Shown in pieces: positions 24,658 through 32,095 of a stretch of 36,212 nucleotides of DNA (its first letter is position 1; each line of letters opens with the position of its first letter). Source of the stretch: Streptomyces sabulosicollis (lineage in GTDB: Bacteria; Actinomycetota; Actinomycetes; Streptomycetales; Streptomycetaceae). The DNA lies in assembly GCF_016103465.1 (NCBI RefSeq), contig NZ_JAEEAP010000042.1:1-36212 (forward strand), written 5' to 3'. Both the position numbers and the translations under genes were made by a program. Under the pieces are notes generated by a model. The model searched no databases, was not told the origin of the DNA, and saw only the letters and a program-made list of their open reading frames with translations.

Positions 24658-25623
24658 ATGGACGCGCTGGCGAGTCTGCTGGACGGCCCGCGGGCCCGGG
24701 GGGCCTTTCTGCTGCGGGCCGTGATGGAGCCGCCCTGGGCGGTGCGGATCGAGGACCGGGCGCCGCTGTGTGTGATGACCATGGCGCGCGGCGAGGCGTG
24801 GGTGGTGCCGGACCGGGGCGAGCCGGTGCGGCTGCGCCCGGGGGACGTGGCGATCGCGCGCGGCCCGGATCCGTACACGGTGGCCGACGACCCCGCCACC
24901 GCGCCGCGGGCGTGGATCCTCCCCGGTGAGGTGTGCCGCACGGCGGACGGCGCCGATCTGGCCGAGGCGATGGCGCTGGGGGTGCGCACCTGGGGCAACA
25001 GCCCGGACGGCTCGGCCACGATGCTCATCGGCAGCTACCTTCTGGACGGCGAGATCAGCGGGCGGCTGCTGGACGCGCTGCCCCCGCTGCTGGCCCTGGA
25101 CGGCGAGGTGTGGGACTGTCCGCTGATGCCCTGGCTCGGCGAGGAGATCGTCAAGGACGAGCCCGGGCAGGAGGCGGTCCTGGACCGGCTGCTGGACCTG
25201 CTGCTGATCTCCGTACTGCGGGCCTGGTTCTCCCGTCCCGAGGCCCGCGCGCCTGGCTGGTACCGGGCGCTGGGCGACCCGGTGGTGGGGCGTGCCCTGC
25301 GGCTGCTGCAGAACAACCCGGCCCATCCGTGGACCGTGGCCGGGCTCGCCGCCGAGACGGGTGTCTCGCGCGCGGCGCTGGCCCGCCGCTTCACCACGCT
25401 GGTGGGCGAGCCGCCCATGGCGTATCTGACCGGCTGGCGGCTGGCGCTCGCGGCGGATCTGCTCCGGGACCCGGAGCACACCCTGGCGGCGGTGGCCCGG
25501 CGGGTCGGCTACGGCAGCGCGTTCGCCCTCAGCGCCGCCTTCAAGCGCGAACGCGGCCTCAGCCCACAGACGTACCGCGCGTCGGCCTCAAGCGTCGTCG
25601 ACGCTCCGGGCAACAGGAGCTGA
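24658..25623 (+). CDS. AraC-family transcriptional regulator
   Basis: A 321-residue regulator. The N-terminal part (MDALASLLDGPRARGAFLLR) is a cupin-type ligand domain (LRPGDVAIARGPDPYTVADD). The C-terminal 100 residues hold two helix-turn-helix motifs, WTVAGLAAETGVSRAALARR and TLAAVARRVGYGSAFALSAA, followed by the family ending FKRERGLSPQTYR. The divergent NmrA-like gene is its likely target, as is usual for this cupin-AraC subgroup next to oxidoreductases. The ATG at 24658 has no strong Shine-Dalgarno sequence. Confidence 0.93.
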   Translation: MDALASLLDGPRARGAFLLRAVMEPPWAVRIEDRAPLCVMTMARGEAWVVPDRGEPVRLRPGDVAIARGPDPYTVADDPATAPRAWILPGEVCRTADGADLAEAMALGVRTWGNSPDGSATMLIGSYLLDGEISGRLLDALPPLLALDGEVWDCPLMPWLGEEIVKDEPGQEAVLDRLLDLLLISVLRAWFSRPEARAPGWYRALGDPVVGRALRLLQNNPAHPWTVAGLAAETGVSRAALARRFTTLVGEPPMAYLTGWRLALAADLLRDPEHTLAAVARRVGYGSAFALSAAFKRERGLSPQTYRASASSVVDAPGNRS

Positions 25624-25638
25624 CCCGATGGTGGCTTT

Positions 25639-25661
25639 CGGGGCCGGGAGCCCCGGCCCCG
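25639..25661. terminator. Bidirectional terminator hairpin
   Basis: A perfect 10-bp stem (CGGGGCCGGG, 25639-25648, with 25652-25661) around the loop AGC lies in the 89-bp gap between two convergent genes, the AraC regulator and the GT4 enzyme, and could end both transcripts. Confidence 0.65.
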
Positions 25662-25712
25662 ACGGCGGGGGCGGTGCCGCGCGGCGTGGCCGATCCCGTC
25701 GCGAGGGCCGTC

Positions 25713-26900
25713 TCAGCCCGCGGGCGCGCCGCGCCGCGGCATGCGGCTGACGGGCGGCACCCGCAGACAGCCGTCCGGACCGCAGGTGGTGGTGCGGTCG
25801 TAGAGGTCCATCAGGCGGCGGGCGCCGCGGGCGATGTCGTAGCGGTCGACGGCGTCCGGGACCGGGAAGCGCAGCGGGCCCTGGGCGGCCTGCCGGCGCA
25901 GGGCGGCGGCGAGGGCGGCCGGGCCGGGGGCGACGCGGCGGGCGCCGGGCGCGGCCCCGTCGGGGAGTTCATCGAGGGCGGGGCAGACGGTGTGCAGCAC
26001 CGGCAGCCCGGCCGCGAGCCCCTCCAGCGCCGCGAGGCCGAACGCCTCCTCGGCGGACGGCGAGACCAGGACGTCCATGGCGGCCAGCAGCGCGGGCAGC
26101 CCCGCGGGCCGGTCGTCGGCCGGGGCCACCGCGCCGTCGCGCTCCCCCAGCAGCCGGACCCGGTCGGCCACGCCGAGCCGGGCGGCCAGGTCCTCCAGGG
26201 CGGGGCGCTCGGGGCCCTCACCGACCAGCAGCAGCCGGGTGTCGGGCACCTCGGCGACGGCCCGCACCGCCGTGTCGAACCGCTTGTCCGCCACCAGGCG
26301 GCCCACCCCGCCGACCACGAAGGCCCGGTCGGGGATGCCGAGGCGGGCGCGGGCGGCCGCCCGGGCGGTCGGCTCGAAGCGGAAGTGGCGGGCGTCGATC
26401 CCGTTGGGCACCAGATGGATCCGGGGGTTGGGCACCCCCCAGTCGCGCAGCCGGTCGGCAACGGCGGCCGAGACGGCGACGGTCGCCGAGCCCAGCCGCT
26501 CGGCGGCCAGATAGCGGGCGCGGAGCGCGGCGTTGAGCGGGCGGCCGTCGATCCGCCGCTCGCCCAGGCTGTGTTCAGTGGCGATCACCGCCCGCACCCC
26601 GGCCAGCCGGGCGGCGATCCGGCCGAGCACACACGCCCGGTACAGATGGGTGTGCACCAGGTCGTAGCCGCCGGACCGGATGATCCGCACCAGTTTGGGC
26701 ACCGTGGTGAGCTGCCGCTCCCGGCCGCTCAGGGGCAGATGGGTGACCGGGATGCCGTCCGCGCGGATGCCGTGGGCGGTGGCGCCCGGGCCCGAGAGGG
26801 CGATGACGTCACAGCGCACCGGCAGGTGGCGCAGCAGCAGCCGCAGTTGCTGTTCGGCTCCCCCGGCCCCGAGGCGGGAGATGATGTGCAGGACTCTCAT
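25713..26900 (-). CDS. GT4-family glycosyltransferase
   Basis: A 395-residue GT-B fold enzyme. The N-terminal acceptor domain begins MRVLHIISRLGAGGAEQQLR, a typical start with its GGAE loop. HTHLYRACVLGRIAA and EHSLGERRIDGR follow. The donor domain has VGRLVADKRFDTAV, and the EX7E motif appears as EEAFGLAALE. Retaining GT4 enzymes build cell-surface polysaccharides or glycolipids. An in-frame ATG 18 nt upstream (26918) is possible, but GGAGG abuts it. It lies head-to-head with the GT2 synthase gene, 277 bp away, so both may serve one glycan. Confidence 0.9.
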   Translation of the reverse strand: MRVLHIISRLGAGGAEQQLRLLLRHLPVRCDVIALSGPGATAHGIRADGIPVTHLPLSGRERQLTTVPKLVRIIRSGGYDLVHTHLYRACVLGRIAARLAGVRAVIATEHSLGERRIDGRPLNAALRARYLAAERLGSATVAVSAAVADRLRDWGVPNPRIHLVPNGIDARHFRFEPTARAAARARLGIPDRAFVVGGVGRLVADKRFDTAVRAVAEVPDTRLLLVGEGPERPALEDLAARLGVADRVRLLGERDGAVAPADDRPAGLPALLAAMDVLVSPSAEEAFGLAALEGLAAGLPVLHTVCPALDELPDGAAPGARRVAPGPAALAAALRRQAAQGPLRFPVPDAVDRYDIARGARRLMDLYDRTTTCGPDGCLRVPPVSRMPRRGAPAG

Positions 26901-27096
26901 CGGGCGACTGCGCCCCATCCTCCGTATTCCGATGGGCTTCGATCGGTGCCGACCCTGCCAGACGGCGGGATGTAAATCACGTAAGACGCGCGCCACTGGG
27001 CCGTCGGAGTGGATGCCTTACGGGCCGTCAACAAGGGCGCGCCGAATATCCGATGTGCACGCTCATGCCCCATGGGATTGTTACCTTCTCATCTCG

Positions 27097-27136
27097 CGCG
27101 ATGACCTGAAGAATATGGCCCGTATGGGTCATCGCG
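27097..27136. promoter_or_regulatory. Inverted repeat upstream of the GT2 synthase
   Basis: CGCGATGACC at 27097-27106 pairs perfectly with GGTCATCGCG at 27127-27136 across a 20-nt spacer, ending about 41 nt before the GT2 start codon. The position fits an operator or a leader stem-loop. The flanking region (27060-27125) is comparatively AT-rich and may hold the promoter. Confidence 0.4.
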
Positions 27137-27177
27137 GCGCGCCATTCGGTTCGAGCCAGCCCCGCGGGAGTGCCCAG

Positions 27178-29145
27178 ATGTCTGCACCGACCCCCGTCAG
27201 AGATTCCCCACGGAAAGCCACCGCACGCGCCGTACCCGCCGGGCCGCCGCCCGCGCGTAGCGCCTCGGATTCCCGCGTCCCGCACCACCGTCCCGCGCCG
27301 GTGTACGAGTACAAGCGGTACAGCGAACTGGCGGGCCCGCTGACCAAGGCCCCCGCGGACGGCCCCTACCGGGTGCGCTGCCGCAGCCTGCTGGCGCAGG
27401 AGCCGCACCGGTTCCGGGCCGCCCTGCTGCTGTGCGCGGCGCCGGTGTGCTCGGCGCTGCTGCTGCTCTGGCTGCTGCACCCGGACCACTGGGTGGAGCG
27501 CGACTACGCACCGGGGTGGCAGCGTGCGGCGGATCTCGCGATGCTGGTCTCGATCGCGCTGATCGAGGGGTTTCGCCTGTTCACGGTCGTCTCCAACGCC
27601 CATGCGACGCTGGTGGCGCGGGATCCGGTGCCGGTGGTGGCCGAGCCGGGGACCCGCGTGGCGTTCCTGACCAGCTTCGTGCCGGGCAAGGAGCCGATCG
27701 CGATGGTGCGGGCCACGCTGGAGGGGGCGGTGCGGATCCGGCACACCGGGCCGCTGGACGTCTGGCTGCTCGACGAGGGGGACGACGCAGAGGTCAAGGC
27801 GCTGTGCGAACGGCTGGGCGTGCGGCACTTCTCCCGCAAGGGCATCGAGAAGTGGAATCAGCCGAAGGGCGCGTTCCGGGCGAGGACCAAGCACGGGAAT
27901 TACAATGCCTGGCTGGACGCGCACGGCGACGGGTATGAATTCATGGCGTGTGTGGACACCGACCATGTGCCGCTGCCCAACTTCCTGGAGCGCATGCTGG
28001 GTTACTTCCGTGATCCGGATATCGCCTTCGTGGTGGGACCTCAGGTCTACGGGAATTACGACACCCCGGTCACCAAGGCCGCCGAAAGCCAGCAGTTCCT
28101 TTTCCACGCGCTGATCCAGCGGGCCGGAAACGCCTATGGCGGGCCGATGTTCGTGGGCACCAACAACACGGTGCGGATCAGCGCGCTGCGCTCGATCGGC
28201 GGGCTGTACGACTCGATCACCGAGGACATGGCCACCGGCTTCGAGCTGCACCGCCACCGCAACCCGGCGACCGGAAAGAAGTGGCGCTCGGTCTACACCC
28301 CCGATGTGCTCGCGGTCGGCGAGGGGCCGAGCACCTGGACGGACTTCTTCACCCAGCAGATGCGGTGGAGCCGCGGCACCTACGAGACCGTGCTCAAGCA
28401 GTTCTGGAAGGGCCCGTTCACCCTGTCGCCCGGCAAGCTGCTGAACTACTCGCTGATGATCGCGTACTACCCGATGACCGCGGTCAACTGGCTGCTCTCC
28501 GCGCTGTCGTGCGCGCTGTTCCTGGGGCTGGGCGCCGCCGGGGTCCACATCCCGGCCGAGATGTGGATGATGCTCTACGGCGACGCGGCGATGCTGCAGA
28601 TCGGGCTGTACATCTGGAACCGGCGGCACAACGTCTCCCCCCACGAGCCGGAGGGCTCCGGCGGGCTGGCCGGGATGCTGCTCTCGGCGCTGTCCGCCCC
28701 GATCTACGCCAAGTCGCTGTGCGACGCGGTGCTGCGGCGCACCAGCCGGTTCGTGGTCACGCCCAAGGGCGACTCGTCCAGCCCCGACCGGCTCTCCACG
28801 TTCCGTATCCATCTGCTGTGGGCGGGGGTGTTCGGCTCCTCGCTGGCCGGCTCGTTCTTCCTGGGGCACACCCATGCGGTGATGCGGATCTGGGCGGTGC
28901 TCGCCCTGGCCCTGTGTCTGGCTCCGACGGCGGTCTGGTCGGTGGGGCTGCTGCGCCGCGGCCGGAGGCGTCCGGCGCGTGGCACGGTGCCGACGGCGCG
29001 CGACGCGGCCAGCCCCTGCGGGACACCGAAGGAGAGGCGCGGCGAAGGGGCGCGGGACTGTGCCGATGTGGGCTCCGCCGCGGCTGTGTCGATGTGCGGC
29101 TCCGCCGCGTGGGCGACCGGCCACAACGGCGCCGCGGCCGATTGA
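27178..29145 (+). CDS. Cellulose-synthase-like GT2 glycosyltransferase
   Basis: A 655-residue processive family 2 transferase in the membrane. Two N-terminal helices (AALLLCAAPVCSALLLLWLL; LAMLVSIALIEGFRLFTVV) precede the catalytic domain, which has DEGDD, the DxD-type DTDHVPLPNFLERML, FVGTNNTVRISAL, TEDMATG with the catalytic Asp, and QQMRWSRG (Q/RxxRW, gripping the acceptor chain). Further helices follow. GGGAG lies 7 nt before the ATG. The enzyme probably makes a beta-linked glucan, comparable to CslA of S. coelicolor, but no glxA neighbour is present. The last 50 or so residues are translated intergenic repeat (29062-29112) and may be a late extension. Confidence 0.9.
   Translation: MSAPTPVRDSPRKATARAVPAGPPPARSASDSRVPHHRPAPVYEYKRYSELAGPLTKAPADGPYRVRCRSLLAQEPHRFRAALLLCAAPVCSALLLLWLLHPDHWVERDYAPGWQRAADLAMLVSIALIEGFRLFTVVSNAHATLVARDPVPVVAEPGTRVAFLTSFVPGKEPIAMVRATLEGAVRIRHTGPLDVWLLDEGDDAEVKALCERLGVRHFSRKGIEKWNQPKGAFRARTKHGNYNAWLDAHGDGYEFMACVDTDHVPLPNFLERMLGYFRDPDIAFVVGPQVYGNYDTPVTKAAESQQFLFHALIQRAGNAYGGPMFVGTNNTVRISALRSIGGLYDSITEDMATGFELHRHRNPATGKKWRSVYTPDVLAVGEGPSTWTDFFTQQMRWSRGTYETVLKQFWKGPFTLSPGKLLNYSLMIAYYPMTAVNWLLSALSCALFLGLGAAGVHIPAEMWMMLYGDAAMLQIGLYIWNRRHNVSPHEPEGSGGLAGMLLSALSAPIYAKSLCDAVLRRTSRFVVTPKGDSSSPDRLSTFRIHLLWAGVFGSSLAGSFFLGHTHAVMRIWAVLALALCLAPTAVWSVGLLRRGRRRPARGTVPTARDAASPCGTPKERRGEGARDCADVGSAAAVSMCGSAAWATGHNGAAAD
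29088..29112 (+). repeat. Copy of an interspersed 25-nt GC-rich element
   Basis: This 25-nt element (gtcgatgtgcggctccgccg...) matches the reverse complement of 9094-9118 at 23 of 25 positions. Here it lies inside the 3' end of the GT2 gene; at 9094 it is intergenic. A weaker partial copy begins near 29062. Confidence 0.7.
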
Positions 29146-29176
29146 CGGGCGGGTCACGGCACCGCCAGCGGAGCGC

Positions 29177-30199
29177 TCAGTGGCGGTGGGGGGCGTTACG
29201 GGCCAGGTCGAGCGCGTACTCGGTCCACCAGCGGCCCGCCGGGGGGCCGCCGTTGCAGGTGCCGTCGGACTCTCCGGGCCGTTTGATCCACAGATAGGCG
29301 TCCACGAGGGGGTCCCCGGTGTGCGTGGTGGGCGGGTCGCCCAGCGCCCGCCCCGGCGGGTTGCACCAGGAGTCCCGCGCCCGGATGCCGTGCCGGGCCG
29401 CGCCGCGGGCCCGCAGCGGGCCGTTGCCGTTGCGGCTGGTGTCGATGACGAAGTGGGCCTTGTCGAGGGCGGTGGAGAGCCGGTGGCCGTACGCCTCGGT
29501 GCGCCGGGTCGGCTGGAAGTTGGAGACGTTCAGCGCGAAGCCGTCCGCCTGCTCGATACCGGCCCCGCGCAGCGGCCGCACCAGCCGGGCCGGGTTCTTG
29601 ATCCATCCCGGGTTCCCGGCGTCCAGGTACACCTGGACGCGGGGCAGCGCGGCGAACAGGGCGACCGCGTCCCGGAGCATCGCCAGCCGGGCCTTGCGCA
29701 GCCTGCGCGGCACACAGCCGTCGACGAGCTGGGCCACCGCGTCGGGCTCCAGGACGACGATCGCCTTGCGGTCGCCGATGCCGAGGGTGAACTGCTCGAT
29801 CCACCGCCGGTAGGCCGTGGCGCTCCGCGCACCGCCCGCCGAGTACCGCCCGCAGTCGCGGTACGGGATGTGATAGGCCACCAGGACCGGCGTGGTCCCG
29901 GTCCGCGCCGCCGACTCGGTGATGAAGCGGGCCCGTTCACGGGGCGGCGCGGGGCCGAACCACTCCGCGACCGGCTGCCGGGCGATCTGCCGGATGAGCG
30001 CGGCGTCACCGTTCTTCCCGTCGTGCTCCCGCTCATGGGCCTGCCGGGCGGCGGGGCTGTCGGGGTTCACCCAGAGCCCGCCGCGTCGCAGCGGGGAGTC
30101 CAACATGCGGCATCCACTCAGCGGAAGCATCACCGCGAGGCATACGACGGCATGCAGCCAAAGCCGCATAACGGTTGTTCTTGCACCTTTCTCTCGCAT
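29177..30199 (-). CDS. Glycoside hydrolase family 6 lipoprotein (endoglucanase-like)
   Basis: A lipoprotein: a basic N-terminus, a hydrophobic run and a lipobox LPLSGC place the mature Cys outside the membrane. The GH6 signatures are clear: AYHIPYRDCGRYSAGG with the catalytic-acid region, VVLEPDAV, VYLDAGNPGW, FVIDTSRNGNG and YLWIKRPGESDGTC. The family cleaves beta-1,4-glucan by inversion. Several in-frame ATGs (30211, 30208, 30199, 30169) lack a good Shine-Dalgarno sequence; 30199 gives a normal signal peptide. It is convergent with the GT2 synthase, 31 nt away, matching the common pairing of a glucan synthase with a trimming cellulase (CslA/CslZ in S. coelicolor). Confidence 0.9.
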   Translation of the reverse strand: MREKGARTTVMRLWLHAVVCLAVMLPLSGCRMLDSPLRRGGLWVNPDSPAARQAHEREHDGKNGDAALIRQIARQPVAEWFGPAPPRERARFITESAARTGTTPVLVAYHIPYRDCGRYSAGGARSATAYRRWIEQFTLGIGDRKAIVVLEPDAVAQLVDGCVPRRLRKARLAMLRDAVALFAALPRVQVYLDAGNPGWIKNPARLVRPLRGAGIEQADGFALNVSNFQPTRRTEAYGHRLSTALDKAHFVIDTSRNGNGPLRARGAARHGIRARDSWCNPPGRALGDPPTTHTGDPLVDAYLWIKRPGESDGTCNGGPPAGRWWTEYALDLARNAPHRH

Positions 30200-30239
30200 G
30201 CGACGCATCATGGCACCGGGTGTCACTGGTTCAGCGGAC

Positions 30240-30317
30240 GTGGCGTTCGTGGCCACCGGTTCGGGCCCCGCGCCCGGCGTGGCGTTCGTGGCCACCGGTT
30301 CGGGCCCCGCGCCCGGC
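30240..30317. repeat. Perfect 39-nt tandem duplication
   Basis: Bases 30240-30278 and 30279-30317 are identical (gtggcgttcgtggccaccgg...). They lie in the 157-bp gap between the GH6 gene start and the end of the cytochrome b gene, just upstream of the GH6 promoter side. Confidence 0.95.
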
Positions 30318-30321
30318 CCTG

Positions 30322-30357
30322 GGGTCCTCCTCACGGATCTCCGCGGAAGAAGGACCC
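30322..30357 (-). terminator. Possible terminator of the molybdoprotein-cytochrome operon
   Basis: GGGTCCT (30322-30328) pairs with AGGACCC (30351-30357), extended by two pairs after one mismatch, directly at the stop codon of the minus-strand cytochrome gene. There is no U-tract. Confidence 0.45.
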
Positions 30358-31115
30358 TAGTGGCCGTCCCCGGTCTTCCCGGCGTCCTCCTCGGCCGCGT
30401 CCCCGGTGCTCTCGTCCGTACGCCACAGCGGGTGCTCGCGGGCCGCCCACGCCCGCTCGACCCGGCCCGTGCGCATTCCGCGCCGGGCCTCCGGATCGGC
30501 GAGCGCCTTGCCGATGTGGCCGAGCAGCACGATGCCGATGGCCAGGGCCAGCCAGTCGTGGACGAAGGTGGCGCTGGTGCGCCACACCAGCGGGGCCAGA
30601 CCGGTGAACCACATCAGCAGCCCGGTGCCCGCCATCACCAGCACCGCGCCCGCGAGGTACCCCGCGTACAGCTTCTGCCCGGCGTTGAACTTCCCCGCCG
30701 GGCGCTCCTGTCGCCGGTGGTCGCGCCGCAGCGCCGCGCGCAGCCAGCGGCGGTCGTGCGGGCCGAAGCGGTTGAGGCGGGTGAGGTCGGCGCGGAAGGC
30801 GCGGGAGGCGAGCCCGAGCAGGGCCGGGAGGGGCGTCAGGATGCCGGTCCACTCGTGGACGGTGACGACGAGCGCGCGGCGGCCGACGAGTTCGGCGAGC
30901 GCGGGCAGATAGAGACAGGCCGCGCTGAGCACACACGCGCCCAGCAGGAGGGCCGTGGTGCGGTGGATCCAGCGCTCGGCGGGGCTGAACCGGAGCACCC
31001 GGGACCCGCCGCCCGGCTGCCCGGCCCGCTCCTCGTCCCGCTCCGCGGCCCGCCCTCCGTCCCGCTCCCCGTCCCGTGGCGGACGGGCCGCCGTCCGCTC
31101 AGGCGGTGGGGTCAT
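30357..31115 (-). CDS. Cytochrome b-type membrane subunit
   Basis: A 252-residue membrane protein of the prokaryotic cytochrome b561 / formate dehydrogenase gamma type. A disordered, charged N-terminus of about 50 residues is followed by four hydrophobic segments with His in WIHRTTALLL, VVTVHEWTGI, FVHDWLALAI and LLGHIGKAL, suitable for two b hemes. Its start (31115) overlaps the 3' end of the molybdoprotein gene by 17 nt; an earlier ATG at 31157 is possible. The coupling implies that it carries electrons between the quinone pool and the exported molybdoprotein, as YedZ/MsrQ does for YedY/MsrP, though it is not an obvious MsrQ homologue. Confidence 0.88.
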   Translation of the reverse strand: MTPPPERTAARPPRDGERDGGRAAERDEERAGQPGGGSRVLRFSPAERWIHRTTALLLGACVLSAACLYLPALAELVGRRALVVTVHEWTGILTPLPALLGLASRAFRADLTRLNRFGPHDRRWLRAALRRDHRRQERPAGKFNAGQKLYAGYLAGAVLVMAGTGLLMWFTGLAPLVWRTSATFVHDWLALAIGIVLLGHIGKALADPEARRGMRTGRVERAWAAREHPLWRTDESTGDAAEEDAGKTGDGH

Positions 31116-31833
31116 CGTCGCGTCCGTTCGACCTGCCGACCCAGGCGTCGACGTCATAGCCCCGCTCCTCCCAATAGCCGGGCCGCACCTCATCGGTGAC
31201 GGTGATGCCGGAGAGCCATTTCGCCGACTTGTAGAAGTACATCGGCGCCACGTACAGCCGCACCGGCCCGCCGTGGGAGTGGCCGAGCGGCTCGTCCCGC
31301 AGCTTCAGCGCGACCAGCACGTCCGGCCGCCGCGCCTGGTCGAGGGTCAGGCTCTCGCTGTACGCGCCGTCGAAGCAGGTGAAGCGCACGGCCCTGGCCT
31401 CCCGGCGCACCCCGGCGGCGTCGAGCAGCGTCGACAGCCGCACCCCCTCGAAGGGGGTCTCGGGCACCCGCCAGCCGGTGACGCACTGGACGTCGCGCAC
31501 CAGGCGGGTCTGTGGCAGCGCGCGCAGATCGGCGAGGCGGTACGCGCCGGGCCTGTCGACGAGCCCGCCGACGGTGAGGCGGTAGGAGCCGGCGTCCTTG
31601 GGGGGCACGGAGGAGGTGACGGAGTAGTAGCGGAAGCCGCCACCGTTGGGGAGGAGTCCGGTCACCCCCGTCGGGTCCTTGTCGGCCACCGCGCCCAGGG
31701 CGGTCTCCAGCCGGTCCTGCAGCCAGGGGGCCGCGGCCATCGCGCCCGCGCCGAGGCCCAGCATGCCGAGGACGAGGCGCCGGCCGACGGGCGTGCCGTG
31801 GCCGTCGGGTCCGGCACCGGTGTTGGGGTCCAT
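31099..31833 (-). CDS. Sulfite-oxidase-fold molybdopterin oxidoreductase
   Basis: A 244-residue enzyme of the oxidoreductase molybdopterin-binding (YedY/sulfite oxidase) family. The N-terminus has GRR followed by a hydrophobic run (LVLGMLGLGAGAMAAA), a probable signal anchor with a weak twin-arginine character. The single Cys expected to ligate molybdenum is C117 in VRDVQCVTGW. Further family motifs are FEGVRLSTLLDAAGV and PVRLYVAPMYFYKSAKWLSG. The Cys plus YFYKSAKW pattern agrees with the membrane-associated bacterial group. It is followed by an overlapping cytochrome b gene, forming a two-component extracytoplasmic redox enzyme. Substrate unknown. Confidence 0.92.
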   Translation of the reverse strand: MDPNTGAGPDGHGTPVGRRLVLGMLGLGAGAMAAAPWLQDRLETALGAVADKDPTGVTGLLPNGGGFRYYSVTSSVPPKDAGSYRLTVGGLVDRPGAYRLADLRALPQTRLVRDVQCVTGWRVPETPFEGVRLSTLLDAAGVRREARAVRFTCFDGAYSESLTLDQARRPDVLVALKLRDEPLGHSHGGPVRLYVAPMYFYKSAKWLSGITVTDEVRPGYWEERGYDVDAWVGRSNGRDDDPTA

Positions 31834-31930
31834 GGGTCGATGAGAGCACCGGGCGGGGGTGGTGCGCCATCTCCTGCCGGGATTCGTCAGACTTCGGTAA
31901 GAGTTCGGGCCGGGCTCACCGCGGCGGGCC

Positions 31931-32095
31931 GGGGCCACCCCACCGCCTCGGCGGCCGCGCGGCCCGCGGTACGGCTCGAGACGCCGGGGCCACCCCACCG
32001 CCTCGGCCGCCGCGCGGCCCGCCGTACGGCCCCAGACGCCGGGGCTACCCCACCGCCTCGGCCGCCGCGCGGCCCGCCGTACGGCCCGAGAAGAG
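31931..32095. repeat. Three tandem copies of a 55-nt unit at the 3' end of the flavin dehydrogenase gene
   Basis: Units 31931-31985, 31986-32040 and 32041-32095 each run from ggggcYaccccaccgcctcg to about cagacgcc/gagaagag. The third is the genuine 3' end of the flavin dehydrogenase gene, encoding GRTAGRAAAEAVG and the stop. The other two are downstream copies, one about 95% and one about 90% identical. Confidence 0.95.
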
